Source of the DNA: Prasinococcaceae sp. CCMP 1430
Lineage: Eukaryota > Prasinodermophyta > Palmophyllophyceae > Prasinococcales > Prasinococcaceae
Assembly (NCBI GenBank): GCA_013416795.1
Contig: RQSC01000314.1
Span: 1,333 to 61,758 of the forward strand
Length of the DNA: 60,426 nucleotides
Direction of reading: 5' to 3'
Positions 48,236 to 57,662 of this stretch are shown here, piece by piece. Position 1 is the first letter of the stretch; each line of letters opens with the position of its first letter. Position numbers and translations under genes: made by a program. The notes under the pieces are model-generated. The model saw nothing but the letters and a program-made list of their open reading frames with translations. It had not been told where the DNA came from and ran no database searches.

Positions 48236-50571
48236 TCAGTGGCTCGGCGGGTCGCACAGAGCGGGGTCCTGCTGGCCGTCGTTCTTCCCAACCTGGCCCG
48301 GGTCGAGCACCGTGCGCTTCTCCGCATACTTGTCGCCGGCCACATTAGGCGTGAGCTCGATGACCTGCGGGGGGGCGTGCGCGCGTGTAGTGCGCGGACG
48401 GGTGTGAGCTGCGGCGCTCAAGGGCCTCTCTCGATCCTTCGCTCGCTCGCTCGCTCGCTCGCTCGCGCTCGCACGCACGCGCGCGCTCGCACGCATCCAC
48501 AGAGGCGGCGGGTGCTGGCACGCCTGGGCGCTCGCGCGCGGGTCGACCACAACGCACCGTGTTGAGCGGAATGGAGAGCCTCGGCGCCTCGTCGCGCGGG
48601 ATGCCCGCGAAGTACGCGTACACCAGCCTCAGCACGGCCTGGTGGCCCACTATCAGCAGCGGCTCGCGGTAGGACTCCATCTCGTGCACGAGCGGCTCGA
48701 GGCGCGAGATGATGTCGAGGTACGATTCGCCGCGCGGGTAGCGATATGCGAGCTTGTCCTCCTGGCGATGCTTAAACTCGTCCGGGTAGACCTCCTCGAT
48801 CTCCGCGTACGTCATGCCATCGCAGATGCCCGCATAGAGCTCGTCGAGCTGCCGGTACACGCGGTGGCTCATCTGGACCCACCCGTCTCGCAGCTTGGGG
48901 TGGGGGATGTGGGTCACGGTTTGTATGGTGCGCTGCATGCTCGAGGTCCACAGGCGCGTTCGACGCTGCTCGCCGTCGGGTCCGTGCTGTATCTCCTCGC
49001 GCGCGAATCGCCCGAGCGCCACGGCGTATCTCCGCCCGACCTCGGTGAGCCCCGCGTCGCCGCCGATCTTGCCCGCGAGGTTGTACTCAGACTGCCCGTG
49101 GCGCGTGAGGTAGAGCGGCTTGTGGGTGGCATGGATGTTGGTCAAGAACTGCACGATGCGTCCCGGGAGGAAGCCATGGATGTTGTTGATGACCACACGC
49201 TGGCCGCTGTTGATGAGCTTTACCCACGTGAGCTCGCTCTCCTCGAGCGTGGCGTACACCTTCTCGTACTGCTCAATGCGCCGCTTGAAGTCTCTGTACG
49301 CGCTCTCTTCGGCGACCTTCTTGTAGTCCTGATTGTTCACCTTGGACATCCAGATGTTGTTCTTGACCGTGAGTTTGTCGTCACAGTAGCTTTCGACAAA
49401 GATGAGCTTCACAGGGAGGCCGTCTAGCTGGTCACTGATCCACTTGCGCCTCTCGCGCGTTGAGTTGGTGGCGTCAAAGATACCGATGCGCCCCGAGGCG
49501 ACATTCTTCCTAGCCAGCCCCTTTATGCCGCTCTCCTGGAAAAGGAAGTCAATCATGTCCTTCATTGCGCAGCGCGCGCACTCAGCACGTTTCGCAACGC
49601 CGTCGGGGTTGTCCGGGCTGAAGAAGCTCGCCTGCGCCTCCGGGCCGTACAGTTTGCGCCGATAGTCGCCGAGATTGAAGACCTGGCCAGCGTCCAAGAG
49701 GCGTCAGCACGCGCGGCACGCAAGCGCGTAGCGCGCGGCTCAATGCCCGCGCACTGTCCCGCGCTAAGCACTCGTGCCACCCCCTCGCGACGCTTACCTT
49801 CACGACTGCTCCATGAAAGAAACTCAGGTAGTGCGAGAGCTTCTGCGCCATGTATGACTTGCCGCGCGCAGGGAGGCCTACCATTGCGAGCACGTGCTTC
49901 TCACCGAGATCCTGCTTCTGCTCGGAGCCGCTGCTCACGTGCGGCGTGGGATTCTCCGGCGGCGTCGCCCCTGTAGGAAAGCCGCTAAAGGACGACTGGC
50001 GGCGGTGCTGGCCCTGAAGCGCGCGCTCGCGCTGCGCCCCCTTGATCGGCACGCTTCCAACCTTTGTCGCGGGCTCGCCCGCGGATCCGTGCTCCGACAA
50101 ATGGTCGGCCGCGGCACTAGCGGGAAAAGCCTCGTCGGCCGCGGGCGCCACGGGCTCCCGCGTCCCTGGACGGGCGCCCGGCTGCACGCCGTCCACGTCC
50201 TCGTGCGTGAGCGCCGCGAACGACTTGTTGAGCGCACCCGGCGGCGCCTTGGCCAACAACGTGGGTGTCGTGTTTGTGGAGACTTCCTGCGTGCCGCCCG
50301 GCGCGCCCGCCTTGGCGACCCCTGCTCCACCTCTGCGCGAGGGCGGCTCAGCTAAAGGCGCATCCGGCAGCATCACTGTCAGACCGACACCGCCATCGCC
50401 CATGCCCTGCCGTTGCTCCTGCTGCTGCCCCTGCCCATGCTGCTCCTGTTGCTCCCGGTCTTGCTGCTGCTTCAGGGGCGCCTCGACGCCGCTGTTCACA
50501 CCCGCATCGCCCGAGCGTTTCTCGCGGCGCAGGATTGAGTCGCCCACGAGATCCTCGATCATACCGTCCAT
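48236..50571 (-). CDS. PFKFB: 6-phosphofructo-2-kinase/fructose-2,6-bisphosphatase
   Basis: Bifunctional enzyme that makes and degrades fructose 2,6-bisphosphate, the regulator of cytosolic glycolysis against sucrose/glucan synthesis. Three exons, 50571-49798, 49682-48558 and 48364-48236, with 115-nt (GTAAGC donor) and 193-nt (GTGCGT) introns, give 675 residues. Kinase domain: MVGLPARGKSYMAQ (Walker A, about residue 229), VFNLGDYRRKLYG across the first junction, FDATNSTRERR, FVESYCDD. Phosphatase domain: LTRHGQSEYN (RHG, about 450), GLTEVGRRYA, YPRGESYLD, IVGHQAV. The C-terminal exon adds VIELTPN and a short polar tail. The first 200 residues are low-complexity with a Gln-rich part (KQQQDREQQEQHGQGQQQ); the CBM20 domain of land-plant F2KP is absent. 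The second intron holds a CTCG tetranucleotide repeat. Confidence 0.92.
48440..48470. repeat. (CTCG)n tetranucleotide repeat in a PFKFB intron
   Basis: About six units of CGCT/CTCG, followed by CGCACG repeats, within the 193-nt second intron. Confidence 0.85.
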
Positions 50572-50699
50572 GGTGGGGCGCGCCTCCCTCGCGCCGCGCC
50601 CGCGCGAGCACGCGTCCCAGCGCCGCGCTGTGGCGCGCGCGCTCTGAGGCGGCGGCGCGAGCGCGCTCACGCCCGCGCGCCGTGTCGCGGATATTCTCT

Positions 50700-50815
50700 T
50701 CCCGTGCGGAATCCAAGTGCTTATCGTTTGGATTCAAAGACATCATATTGAAGAATGATGTGTCTAGGATTCCAAATAATCGCTTCTAAATGCAGATACG
50801 AAGGGGGATTCCGCG
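50700..50815. repeat. AT-richer intergenic block with GGATTCC motifs (left copy)
   Basis: Contains GGAATCCA, GGATTCAA, GGATTCCA and GGATTCCG near 50704, 50727, 50765 and 50802, in both orientations. The same octamer recurs on the other side of the VHS gene at 53211-53435. It lies upstream of PFKFB and downstream of the VHS gene. Confidence 0.6.
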
Positions 50816-50965
50816 TCGCCCTCTCTCCTTCGAGATAAACAGCCGGGGCGAGCGTGTGGCGTGTCCCGCTGCGGCGGCTGTCCTTAAGAAGTGTATCTTA
50901 CTCATCGTACAGCCGCGTCTCCCCACGGAGGAGGGCGGGCGAGGGGGGAGGGCGGGAGCGGGCGC

Positions 50966-53221
50966 TCACAGGCCCAGGATGTCATCCACGGCGCTTGCTC
51001 TGCGCGGCGCTGGCGCGCCCGAGTTGCTGGCCGCCTCTTGCGTGCCCAGCCCGTCGAATTGTGTGGCGAGGTCGGCGAAAGGGTCTATCACCGCCGCCGC
51101 GGCGGCCGGCGCGCCCGCTCTCGCACTCCTGCGTGGTGGTGGCGACAACACGGGCATGGGTGTTGGCATCGCCGCGGGCGTCGTGCTGGCGCTGGCGCTG
51201 GCGCTAGCACCGCGACCACCGCCACTGCCAATGCCACCGCCACTTCCATGCGCGGATGAGCCGCTCGGCTTGCGCGCAGCGCTGCGGCCGCTGTCGGCTG
51301 CGATGAACGGGTTCTTCGCAAGAGAGGGCGAGCGGGTAGAGGTGGGCGGCACCCGCGCCTGTGGCACTTGTGCCGTACGATGCACGTGCGACTGAGCTGG
51401 CGCCTGCCCGTTCTGGCGGCTGTTTGCGGGCAGCTCGAGCGATGTGGGCTGCTGTGTCGTTGCTGGCGTCGGCTCGGGCGCTCTGGGGATGGATGCCAGC
51501 ACAGGCGCGCCCTGTTGAAAGTGGCTGACGCCACGGCTCCCGATGCCGTTGCGGCTCCCGCCGCCGCCGCTCGTGCGCGCCTGGGGATATTGCGAGTGCG
51601 CCGCCGCCACAGTGGCGGGCGCAGCTCGCGGCGCAGCCGCAGCAGGTGTCGCCATCGCAGTGCCCGCCGTCGCCGTGGCATGCATCTGTCGCCTGCGCGC
51701 CTGCAGCGACGGCGACAGCTCGGCAAGCTGCGTGACGATGCCATTGTTTGCTACCGCTTGCGCACGGGGCTGCTGATGTTGTGGTCGTGCCTGCGGTTGC
51801 GGTCGCTGCTGCGCCCCCGCGTCACCGCCGCCCCCTCTGTGGCTCATCTGCAGAGCGTGCAAGAGCTCGTTGTGCCGCGTGAGCACGCCTTGCAGCGCGT
51901 CGTTGAGCGAAAGCGCCTCACACATGATCTCATCGTGCTCGACTCCTTCGACCAGACTCATCACCCTCGGCTGCATCTGTTCACACTGGTCGGCGAGCTC
52001 CACAACAATGTCGTCCAAAACGCCCTCGGGGCTGCGCACCTCGTCGATGCTCGCCAGCATATCCGCGAGCACGGCCACTGAGTTGCGCGCGACGCTCAGC
52101 TCATCCTTGAGCTTGGCCACAGCCTCGGGCGTTGATGTGTCGACGTGCGCGGCTTGGAAGCGTCCCCGCGCCCGCTCCTGCTCGTGGACGTGCATCTCGT
52201 GCTGCGCGACGGCCACGGGCGGCCCGACTTGGATTGAGTGCGACGCACTCGGGTCGAAATACTGCTGGGTTTGGCCCATGTGCTGCACATGTCCGGGCGG
52301 AAGCGCCGCCACCTGCGCGTAGATGGGTATGACGCTGCTGGCTCCGACGCCCGGCACCTGGGCATACTGCACACCGTTCGCGTGCACCACCCGGGCGGGG
52401 TGATGGTTCACGGCGTTTCCCATGACCTGCGCGTCGAGCTCCGCCTGGGCCGCGGCGATGGCGGCCAAATCGTCCTCGGTGACCTGTTGCTCGGGCCCGC
52501 CAAGCGCGCTTGCGCGCGCCGCCTGCCCGGCCACGCGCGTCGGCTGCGCCGCGAACGCGCTGCCGCTGGCGCCGACGGTGCCCGCCACGGGTGGGAAGCG
52601 AAAGCCGTTGCGCACCATAGACTGGTAGCACGTGGCGTACGCGGCCATCATGCCGCTCACGCCCGCAAACGCGATTCCCCATTCCTGTATGAGCTCGAGG
52701 CAGCGCTCGCGCACGACCGGGTCCGTCGCGCGGCCACCAGCGACGCGCGTCATCTCCTGCAGCACGTCCTTGCGCGCCACCATCAGGTGCAGCTGCGCCC
52801 CGCAGTTCTTCATGAGCGCCGAGAGCAGTTCGAGCGCGAGCAGCTGCACGTGCGGCGCAGACGCTGCCCCCATGCGTGCGCGCACGGCTTTCACCACCGA
52901 CTTGCCGTGCTCGTCCCAGCCCTGGTTCACCGTGTCGACAACGTCCATCATGAGCGCCCAGTCCGCGGCCGGCAGGGAGGCTTCCGTCGCCTTGCCGACC
53001 AGCGCGGCGCCCAGACCCGCCGCCGCGCCGCCGCGCCCGCGCCCGAACACCATCTCGTCCGCCCGCTCCTCGCGGCGGAGCATGAGCCTGGGAGCGGAGC
53101 CCATCGAAGCAGCCACGACGCCCTCCGCAACCTCCTCCCCGCCCCGCCCACCTGCCCCGCCAGCAGCGCCGCACCCGCGGCGCCACGCGCGCGAAAAACT
53201 CGCCCCCGAATTGGATTCCAT
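50966..53221 (-). CDS. TOM1-like VHS/GAT ubiquitin adaptor (ESCRT-0-like)
   Basis: Intronless; the ATG at 53221 gives 751 residues, the ATG at 53104 gives 712 and is equally possible. VHS domain (about 85-215): VGKATEASLPAADWALMMDV, VKAVRARM, LLALELLSALMKNCG, and ERCLELIQEWGIAF. A GAT three-helix domain follows (about 365-455: LKDELSVARNSVAVLADML, LADQCEQMQPRV, LNDALQGVLTRHNELL). The last 280 residues are Gln/Pro/Ser/Ala-rich with clathrin/adaptor-type short motifs NPF (KNPFIAA), DPF (VIDPFADL) and terminal DDILGL. Plants use TOL proteins of this design instead of HRS/STAM to sort ubiquitinated cargo at endosomes. No FYVE or GAE domain is present. AT-richer blocks with GGATTCC repeats flank the gene on both sides. 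Confidence 0.85.
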   Translation of the reverse strand: MESNSGASFSRAWRRGCGAAGGAGGRGGEEVAEGVVAASMGSAPRLMLRREERADEMVFGRGRGGAAAGLGAALVGKATEASLPAADWALMMDVVDTVNQGWDEHGKSVVKAVRARMGAASAPHVQLLALELLSALMKNCGAQLHLMVARKDVLQEMTRVAGGRATDPVVRERCLELIQEWGIAFAGVSGMMAAYATCYQSMVRNGFRFPPVAGTVGASGSAFAAQPTRVAGQAARASALGGPEQQVTEDDLAAIAAAQAELDAQVMGNAVNHHPARVVHANGVQYAQVPGVGASSVIPIYAQVAALPPGHVQHMGQTQQYFDPSASHSIQVGPPVAVAQHEMHVHEQERARGRFQAAHVDTSTPEAVAKLKDELSVARNSVAVLADMLASIDEVRSPEGVLDDIVVELADQCEQMQPRVMSLVEGVEHDEIMCEALSLNDALQGVLTRHNELLHALQMSHRGGGGDAGAQQRPQPQARPQHQQPRAQAVANNGIVTQLAELSPSLQARRRQMHATATAGTAMATPAAAAPRAAPATVAAAHSQYPQARTSGGGGSRNGIGSRGVSHFQQGAPVLASIPRAPEPTPATTQQPTSLELPANSRQNGQAPAQSHVHRTAQVPQARVPPTSTRSPSLAKNPFIAADSGRSAARKPSGSSAHGSGGGIGSGGGRGASASASASTTPAAMPTPMPVLSPPPRRSARAGAPAAAAAVIDPFADLATQFDGLGTQEAASNSGAPAPRRASAVDDILGL

Positions 53222-53435
53222 CACCCATGCAATCACACATTCAATACTCACAAGGATTCCAAACTAATCCTATTCTGGCGCGGTATCACATTGAATCCCC
53301 TGGGCGCGCGCGGCGCTCGCGCCCGCTCGCGCGCGATATGTGGGTTCCTTATTCGTTCCATTTCATAAAAATGCATTCAATTGGTTTATGGATTCCACAA
53401 TAGAAGGATTTTGTTGCGGTATCGCGGTTGAATCC
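53211..53435. repeat. AT-richer intergenic block with GGATTCC motifs (right copy)
   Basis: GGATTCCA/GAATCC occurs at about 53213, 53253, 53292, 53388 and 53430. A longer imperfect direct repeat reads CGGTATCACATTGAATCC (53281-53298) and GCGGTATCGCGGTTGAATCC (53416-53435). The block separates the divergent VHS and cysteine synthase genes. Confidence 0.6.
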
Positions 53436-53457
53436 GCATGCGTATCTCCGGCGGAGC

Positions 53458-53469
53458 GGGTTTAGGGTG
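53458..53469. promoter_or_regulatory. Telo-box-like motif GGGTTTAGGGTG
   Basis: About 100-150 bp upstream of the first recognisable cysteine synthase codons on the plus strand. Same motif class as at 16223 and 45481. Confidence 0.45.
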
Positions 53470-53562
53470 TGTGCGGGGCTGTGGTCGCGCCACAGCGGCG
53501 CGCGCGGGGGCGTGCGGGGTGCGGGCACTGGCCAGATTGCAGCGTCTCAATGAAGGAGCGGT

Positions 53563-54960
53563 TTGCGGGGTCCTCACGCGCGCGCGGCCGTCGTGCCGGC
53601 CGCTGCGGCGGGCGGCATCGCCGACAACGTGACCGAGCTCGTCGGCAAGACGCCGATGGTGTACCTCAAGGCGGTCACCGAGGGCTGCGGCGCGGCAGTC
53701 GCCGCCAAACTTGAGATCATGGAGCCGTGCTCGAGCGTCAAGGTGCGCTCACTGCTCCGCGCACACGCGAGCAAAGGGGCTCGCGCGCGTGTGCAGCGCC
53801 CCTCGCTCGCTCCTCGCGTGCTGCTGGGCGCGCATGGTTTTTTTGTGCGTGTGCGGAGGGATCCGCCTGCGGGAACGAGCCTCGGCCCGGTGGGCCTGCC
53901 ACGCGCGAGTGCTAACGCGGATGCGCTCCTGCCTACACGCCCCTCAACTTCCTTGCTCGCCGCCTCCCACCTGTGCTGTGTGCCCACGCCCTCGCCCGCT
54001 CTCTCTCTCTCTCTCTCGCGCGCGCTCGCGCGGGCAGGATCGCATCGGCCTCGCGATGATTGCCGACGCCGAGGAGTCGGGCGCGATCTCGCCCGGCAAG
54101 GCGACGCTCGTCGAGCCGACCTCGGGCAATACAGGCATCGGACTCGCGTTCGTTGCGGCCGCCAAAGGCTACCGGCTGGTGCTCACGATGCCGGCATCGA
54201 TGTCGCTCGAGCGGCGCACGCTTCTCAAGGCCTTCGGCGCTGACCTGGTCCTCACAGACCCGGCGCTGGGGATGAAGGGGGCCGTCAACAAGGCGGAGGA
54301 GATCGTTCGCCAGGTGCCCGACTCGTACATGCTCCAGCAGTTCGAGAACCCCGCCAACCCGCGGGTGCACTACGAGACAACAGGCCCGGAGATGTGGGAG
54401 TCCACCGGCGGCCAGATTGACATCCTTGTGGCGGGCGTGGGCACCGGCGGCACCATCAGCGGCGCGGGCAAGTACCTCAAGGAGAGGAACCCCAACGTCA
54501 AGGTACAGGATGCGCGTGCGCCACGCGTGCGCGCGCGCTGCGTGCGTATGACTCGCTAGCGCCCGCTCCACGCTGACGCGATGCCCACCCCGCGCAGGTG
54601 ATTGCCATCGAGCCCGCGGAGAGCGCCGTGCTCAGCGGCGGAGTGCCCGGCCCGCACAAGATCCAAGGCATTGGGGCGGGCTTCGTGCCGGGGAACCTGG
54701 ACGTCGACCTGCTTGACGAGGTGGTGCAGGTGGCCTCTGACGACGCCGTGGCCATGGCGCGCCGCCTGGCGATCGAGGAGGGGCTGCTCTGTGGCATCAG
54801 CAGTGGCGCAGCTGCGCACGCCGCGCGCACCATTGCGAGCCGCCCTGAGAACGCCGGCAAGCTCATTGTGACCGTGCTCCCATCCTTCGGCGAGCGCTAC
54901 CTGTCGAGCGTGCTCTTCAACGACCTGCGAAACGAGGTTGAGACCATGGAGGTGCAGTAG
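53563..54960 (+). CDS. OASTL: Cysteine synthase (O-acetylserine (thiol) lyase)
   Basis: PLP enzyme making cysteine from O-acetylserine and sulfide. Exons about 53563-53742, 54038-54502 and 54598-54960 join in phase 0 to give [15 protein letters not shown] and [14 protein letters not shown], both conserved. Domains: [14 protein letters not shown] at the start; the PLP lysine sits in [20 protein letters not shown] binds the substrate; [15 protein letters not shown] binds PLP phosphate; [13 protein letters not shown] and [10 protein letters not shown] close the fold. Length from NVTEL is about 315 residues, normal for the family. The first intron (295 nt) ends in a long CT run; donors are GTGCGC and GTACAG. 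The open frame starts after a TGA at about 53551 and holds no ATG before NVTEL; an ATG in another frame (MKERFAGSS) lies just before a CG repeat, so the transit peptide is probably out of frame by one base or in an unseen exon. Plastid location is likely but unproven. Confidence 0.88.
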
Positions 54961-55070
54961 CGCGGTGCGACACGCGCGTGCGCGGTGACGCGATCTCGGT
55001 CGCAGCTGCAGGATAAATGGCCAGAGAATCGTTTCTGTACTGGCTCCTTGGAGAGCGAACGCGCAGCGCG

Positions 55071-55992
55071 TCAAACACCTGCGTCGTAGCTCGATCGAAG
55101 CAACACGTCGCTCACGTCGACCCTCCGCGGCGCGGCCAGCGCATGCACGACCGCATCAGCAACATCCTCCGCCTGCAGGACCTCATAGCGCGAATACCGT
55201 TGCTTCGCAATCTTGGGATCATCATAGAATGTGCGCACGAAATCTGGGCGGCGGGGCACTCCTGTCAGCGCTGCACGTGCATCTGGCGTGCGCGACAAGC
55301 GGGTGCAGTCTTTGCCAACGGCGCGTTGTTGGGTCCAAGGCCACTGATAACGTACCTGTCTCCACCAAGCCCGGACTGACGCACGTCACGCGGAGGTCTA
55401 GGTCAGCAGCGCGTGCCTCCTGGCGGAGGCCTTCTGCCAGCGCTCGCACAGCGTACTTTGATGCGCAATACATGCCAGCCGTATTCCCCGGGCCTGGCAC
55501 ACGATGCCCTGACAGGCTGCCAAGCATGATCACGTGACCCGCGGGAAGCGGCTCTTCGCCATTCGCGTCGCTGTGCGCTTCGCGCTGTGCCGCACGCTCC
55601 CGCATGTGAGAGGTGGCGTGTTTGGTGACGACCGCCAGCCCGAGGACGTTGGTTTCGAGCGTGCGCTTCCACGCGGAGATTGTGCGAGCGTCCGCTCCGC
55701 CAGGCTTCCGACTGCCCTCGGGCTCCTCCCCCAGCAATGGCCCCTGCTTGCCCAGCCCCGCAGCATTCACTAGGACCGAGACCTTGCCCGGCATCGAGGC
55801 GAACAGGTCAGCAACCGACGAAGGGTCGGTCACGTCCAGCGAGCGCGCCTCGAAGTTGTGCGGGTGGGCCTCTTCGAGGCCAATCATGCCATCGGCGCGG
55901 CGCGCGGCGCCCACGACGTTCATTCCAGCGGCGCACAGCCGCGCGGCAACCTCGCGCCCAATGCCGCTGCTGGCGCCGGTCACCAGCGCGAC
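55071..55992 (-). CDS. Short-chain dehydrogenase/reductase (DHRS11-like), start unresolved
   Basis: NAD(P)-dependent oxidoreductase. Exon 1 runs from about 55992 to 55356 and exon 2 from 55270 (or 55261, both acceptors are in frame) to 55071, across an intron with GTACGT donor. Motifs: LVTGASSGIGREVA (TGxxxGIG cofactor site), SLDVTDPSS, VLVNAAGLG (NNAG-like, here NAAG), LGSLSGHRVPG with the catalytic Ser, YCASKYAVRAL (YxxxK), VSPGLVET. The second exon ends in DVADAVVHALAAPRRVDVSDVLLR, typical of the serine-dehydrogenase/DHRS11 branch. The first Met of the open frame is GTG; upstream lies an ATG (about 56180) with a transit-like peptide MEAAARLRAPAHPP in another frame, so a first exon is likely. 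Substrate cannot be inferred. Confidence 0.83.
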
Positions 55993-56600
55993 CTCACCGC
56001 GCCAGCGCTCGAGCCCGGGTGGGACGGCCGCGGTCGCCGCGTCGTGCTGCGCGCGAGCCGTCTACCAGCAACAGGCACGAGGGGGCGTGCGTGGCGCGGG
56101 CGGGGAAAGCGCGGCGAACGCCGCCGCGTGAGCGCGGGCGCGGCGGGTGCGCCGGCGCCCTCAGCCGAGCCGCCGCCTCCATGGCGCACACTAACTCCCT
56201 CGCACTCCAATCCCCCCTCCCCCTCTCCCCCTCCTCCCGTGCTCGCACACGCGTCTGGCGGACCTGCTGCGCACGCACGCGCCCGCGTGCCCCCACGCGG
56301 CACTCGCGCGGCGCGCGCACGTGTGCACAGGCGAACGCGCGTACGCGCACTGAAAATACAAACCCTCTTTAAAACCCCATTCCTGCGAAGAAAGAGTTTT
56401 GCACTTGATTGACGCGTACTGATGGTACCATCCTGATGGTACACACGAACGTAACCGTAACCCAAAACCCTCTTTTATCTTTTTTCTTTTTGTTTTTGTT
56501 TTTGCGCGCGCTTTTCTCGCCACGCGCGCGCGGCGGCACAGCGCGCGCGAGGGGCGGCGGCTGCGGGAGCGCGGGGCTGCTGCCTCGGGAGTCCCTGGGG

Positions 56601-57353
56601 GATGGCGGCGGCGCGCGGGCTCAGCGTGCGGCGGGCGGTGCGGGCGCAGGCGGCGCGGCACCCGGGGAGGGCAAGGCGGGCGCGGCGGAGGAGGGCGCGG
56701 ACGAGGCCGACGCCAAGGACAAGGATGGGGCCAAAAAGAAGCCCGCATTTGAGTCCGACTTTGACCTGAGCGAAACGCCGATCCCCGTCGACGACCGCGG
56801 CGACAAGCATGCCATTTTGTACGACTTCGCCATCGGTCTGCCGTACGGCGCCGCGGTTCTCGCGATCTCCGTCCACACGGAAAACATCCTGCTCTCTGTG
56901 CTCGGCGGGTACGTGATTGATCAGCGGCAATGCGCGTGCCTCTCACGCCGCTTGCGGCTCTCCTGAGGATCGTCGCTGACATGAATGTACCGGCCCGCCG
57001 CACCCGCTCACCCACGCACGAACAGATTCAGCGCCTATGTGGCCTCTCTGTGCGTCAAAGCGTGGAAGCGCTCGCCGATACTCACCCGCGGCTACACGCT
57101 CGCGCAGATAGCGCTCACTGGCGGCACGGCGCTATGGTGCGCGCGCATGTGGCAAGCTGCGCGCGGCACCGCAACGTCTTGGTTCTCGTCGTACCCGTGG
57201 GAGCCCGTTGCATGGCTGGCGGCAGCCGCGTGTGCGTACCACGTATACGTCATCTTCTCGGGTGGCAACCCGCCGCACAAGTACGACCGCCTCGGCGTCA
57301 ACTTCAAGCCAACCAAGGAGGACCTCGAGGAGGAATACGCGCTCGACTGGTAG
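56601..57353 (+). CDS. Conserved-looking plastid/endomembrane protein, unknown function
   Basis: Not recognised. Exon 1 ends at 56908 and exon 2 spans 57026-57353, joined by a 117-nt GTACGT...ACAG intron to give LLSVLGGFSAYVASLCVK. The protein has an acidic/basic linker (DEADAKDKDGAKKKPAF), FDLSETPIPVDDRGDKHAIL, then three or four hydrophobic helices (FAIGLPYGAAVLAISV, LSVLGGFSAYVASL, YTLAQIALTGGTALW, PVAWLAAAACAYHVYVIF) and a charged tail KPTKEDLEEEYALDW. An ATG (56601) opens MAAARGLSVRRAVRAQ, a transit-like peptide, but in a different frame from the body; the body frame itself stays open to 56409. The length and helix pattern look like a small thylakoid or inner-envelope protein (guess). 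Confidence 0.55.
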
Positions 57354-57662
57354 CGCTTCGGCGTCGCTAGAGATGTAAGTAGAAGCCTATCGCACACGTT
57401 GCTCCCAGGGTGCGCGCCAACGCGGGCATCGCGCGCGCGTCTCGTTTCCTTGGTACCAATCGCACAACGCCCAAGCCCGCCATAAGGCCCGCATGACTTA
57501 CTTGTGGTAATGCCAGAGCGCGGCGCGCGCATCCCACGCGCTCGCGTCACGTCGCCCCTGCGCCAAACACAACACACAACACGTCGCTTGGCCTCCTCCT
57601 CGCGTGCCGTCCTAGCCACCAACCCCGTGCGTGCCTGTGAAGCCGGTGCGAGCCTCCCGTGA

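Noticed and set aside
55990-56060. A 19-nt intron that would join the SDR transit-like peptide to its body
   Set aside because: All other introns here exceed about 85 nt; an indel or an unseen exon is more credible.
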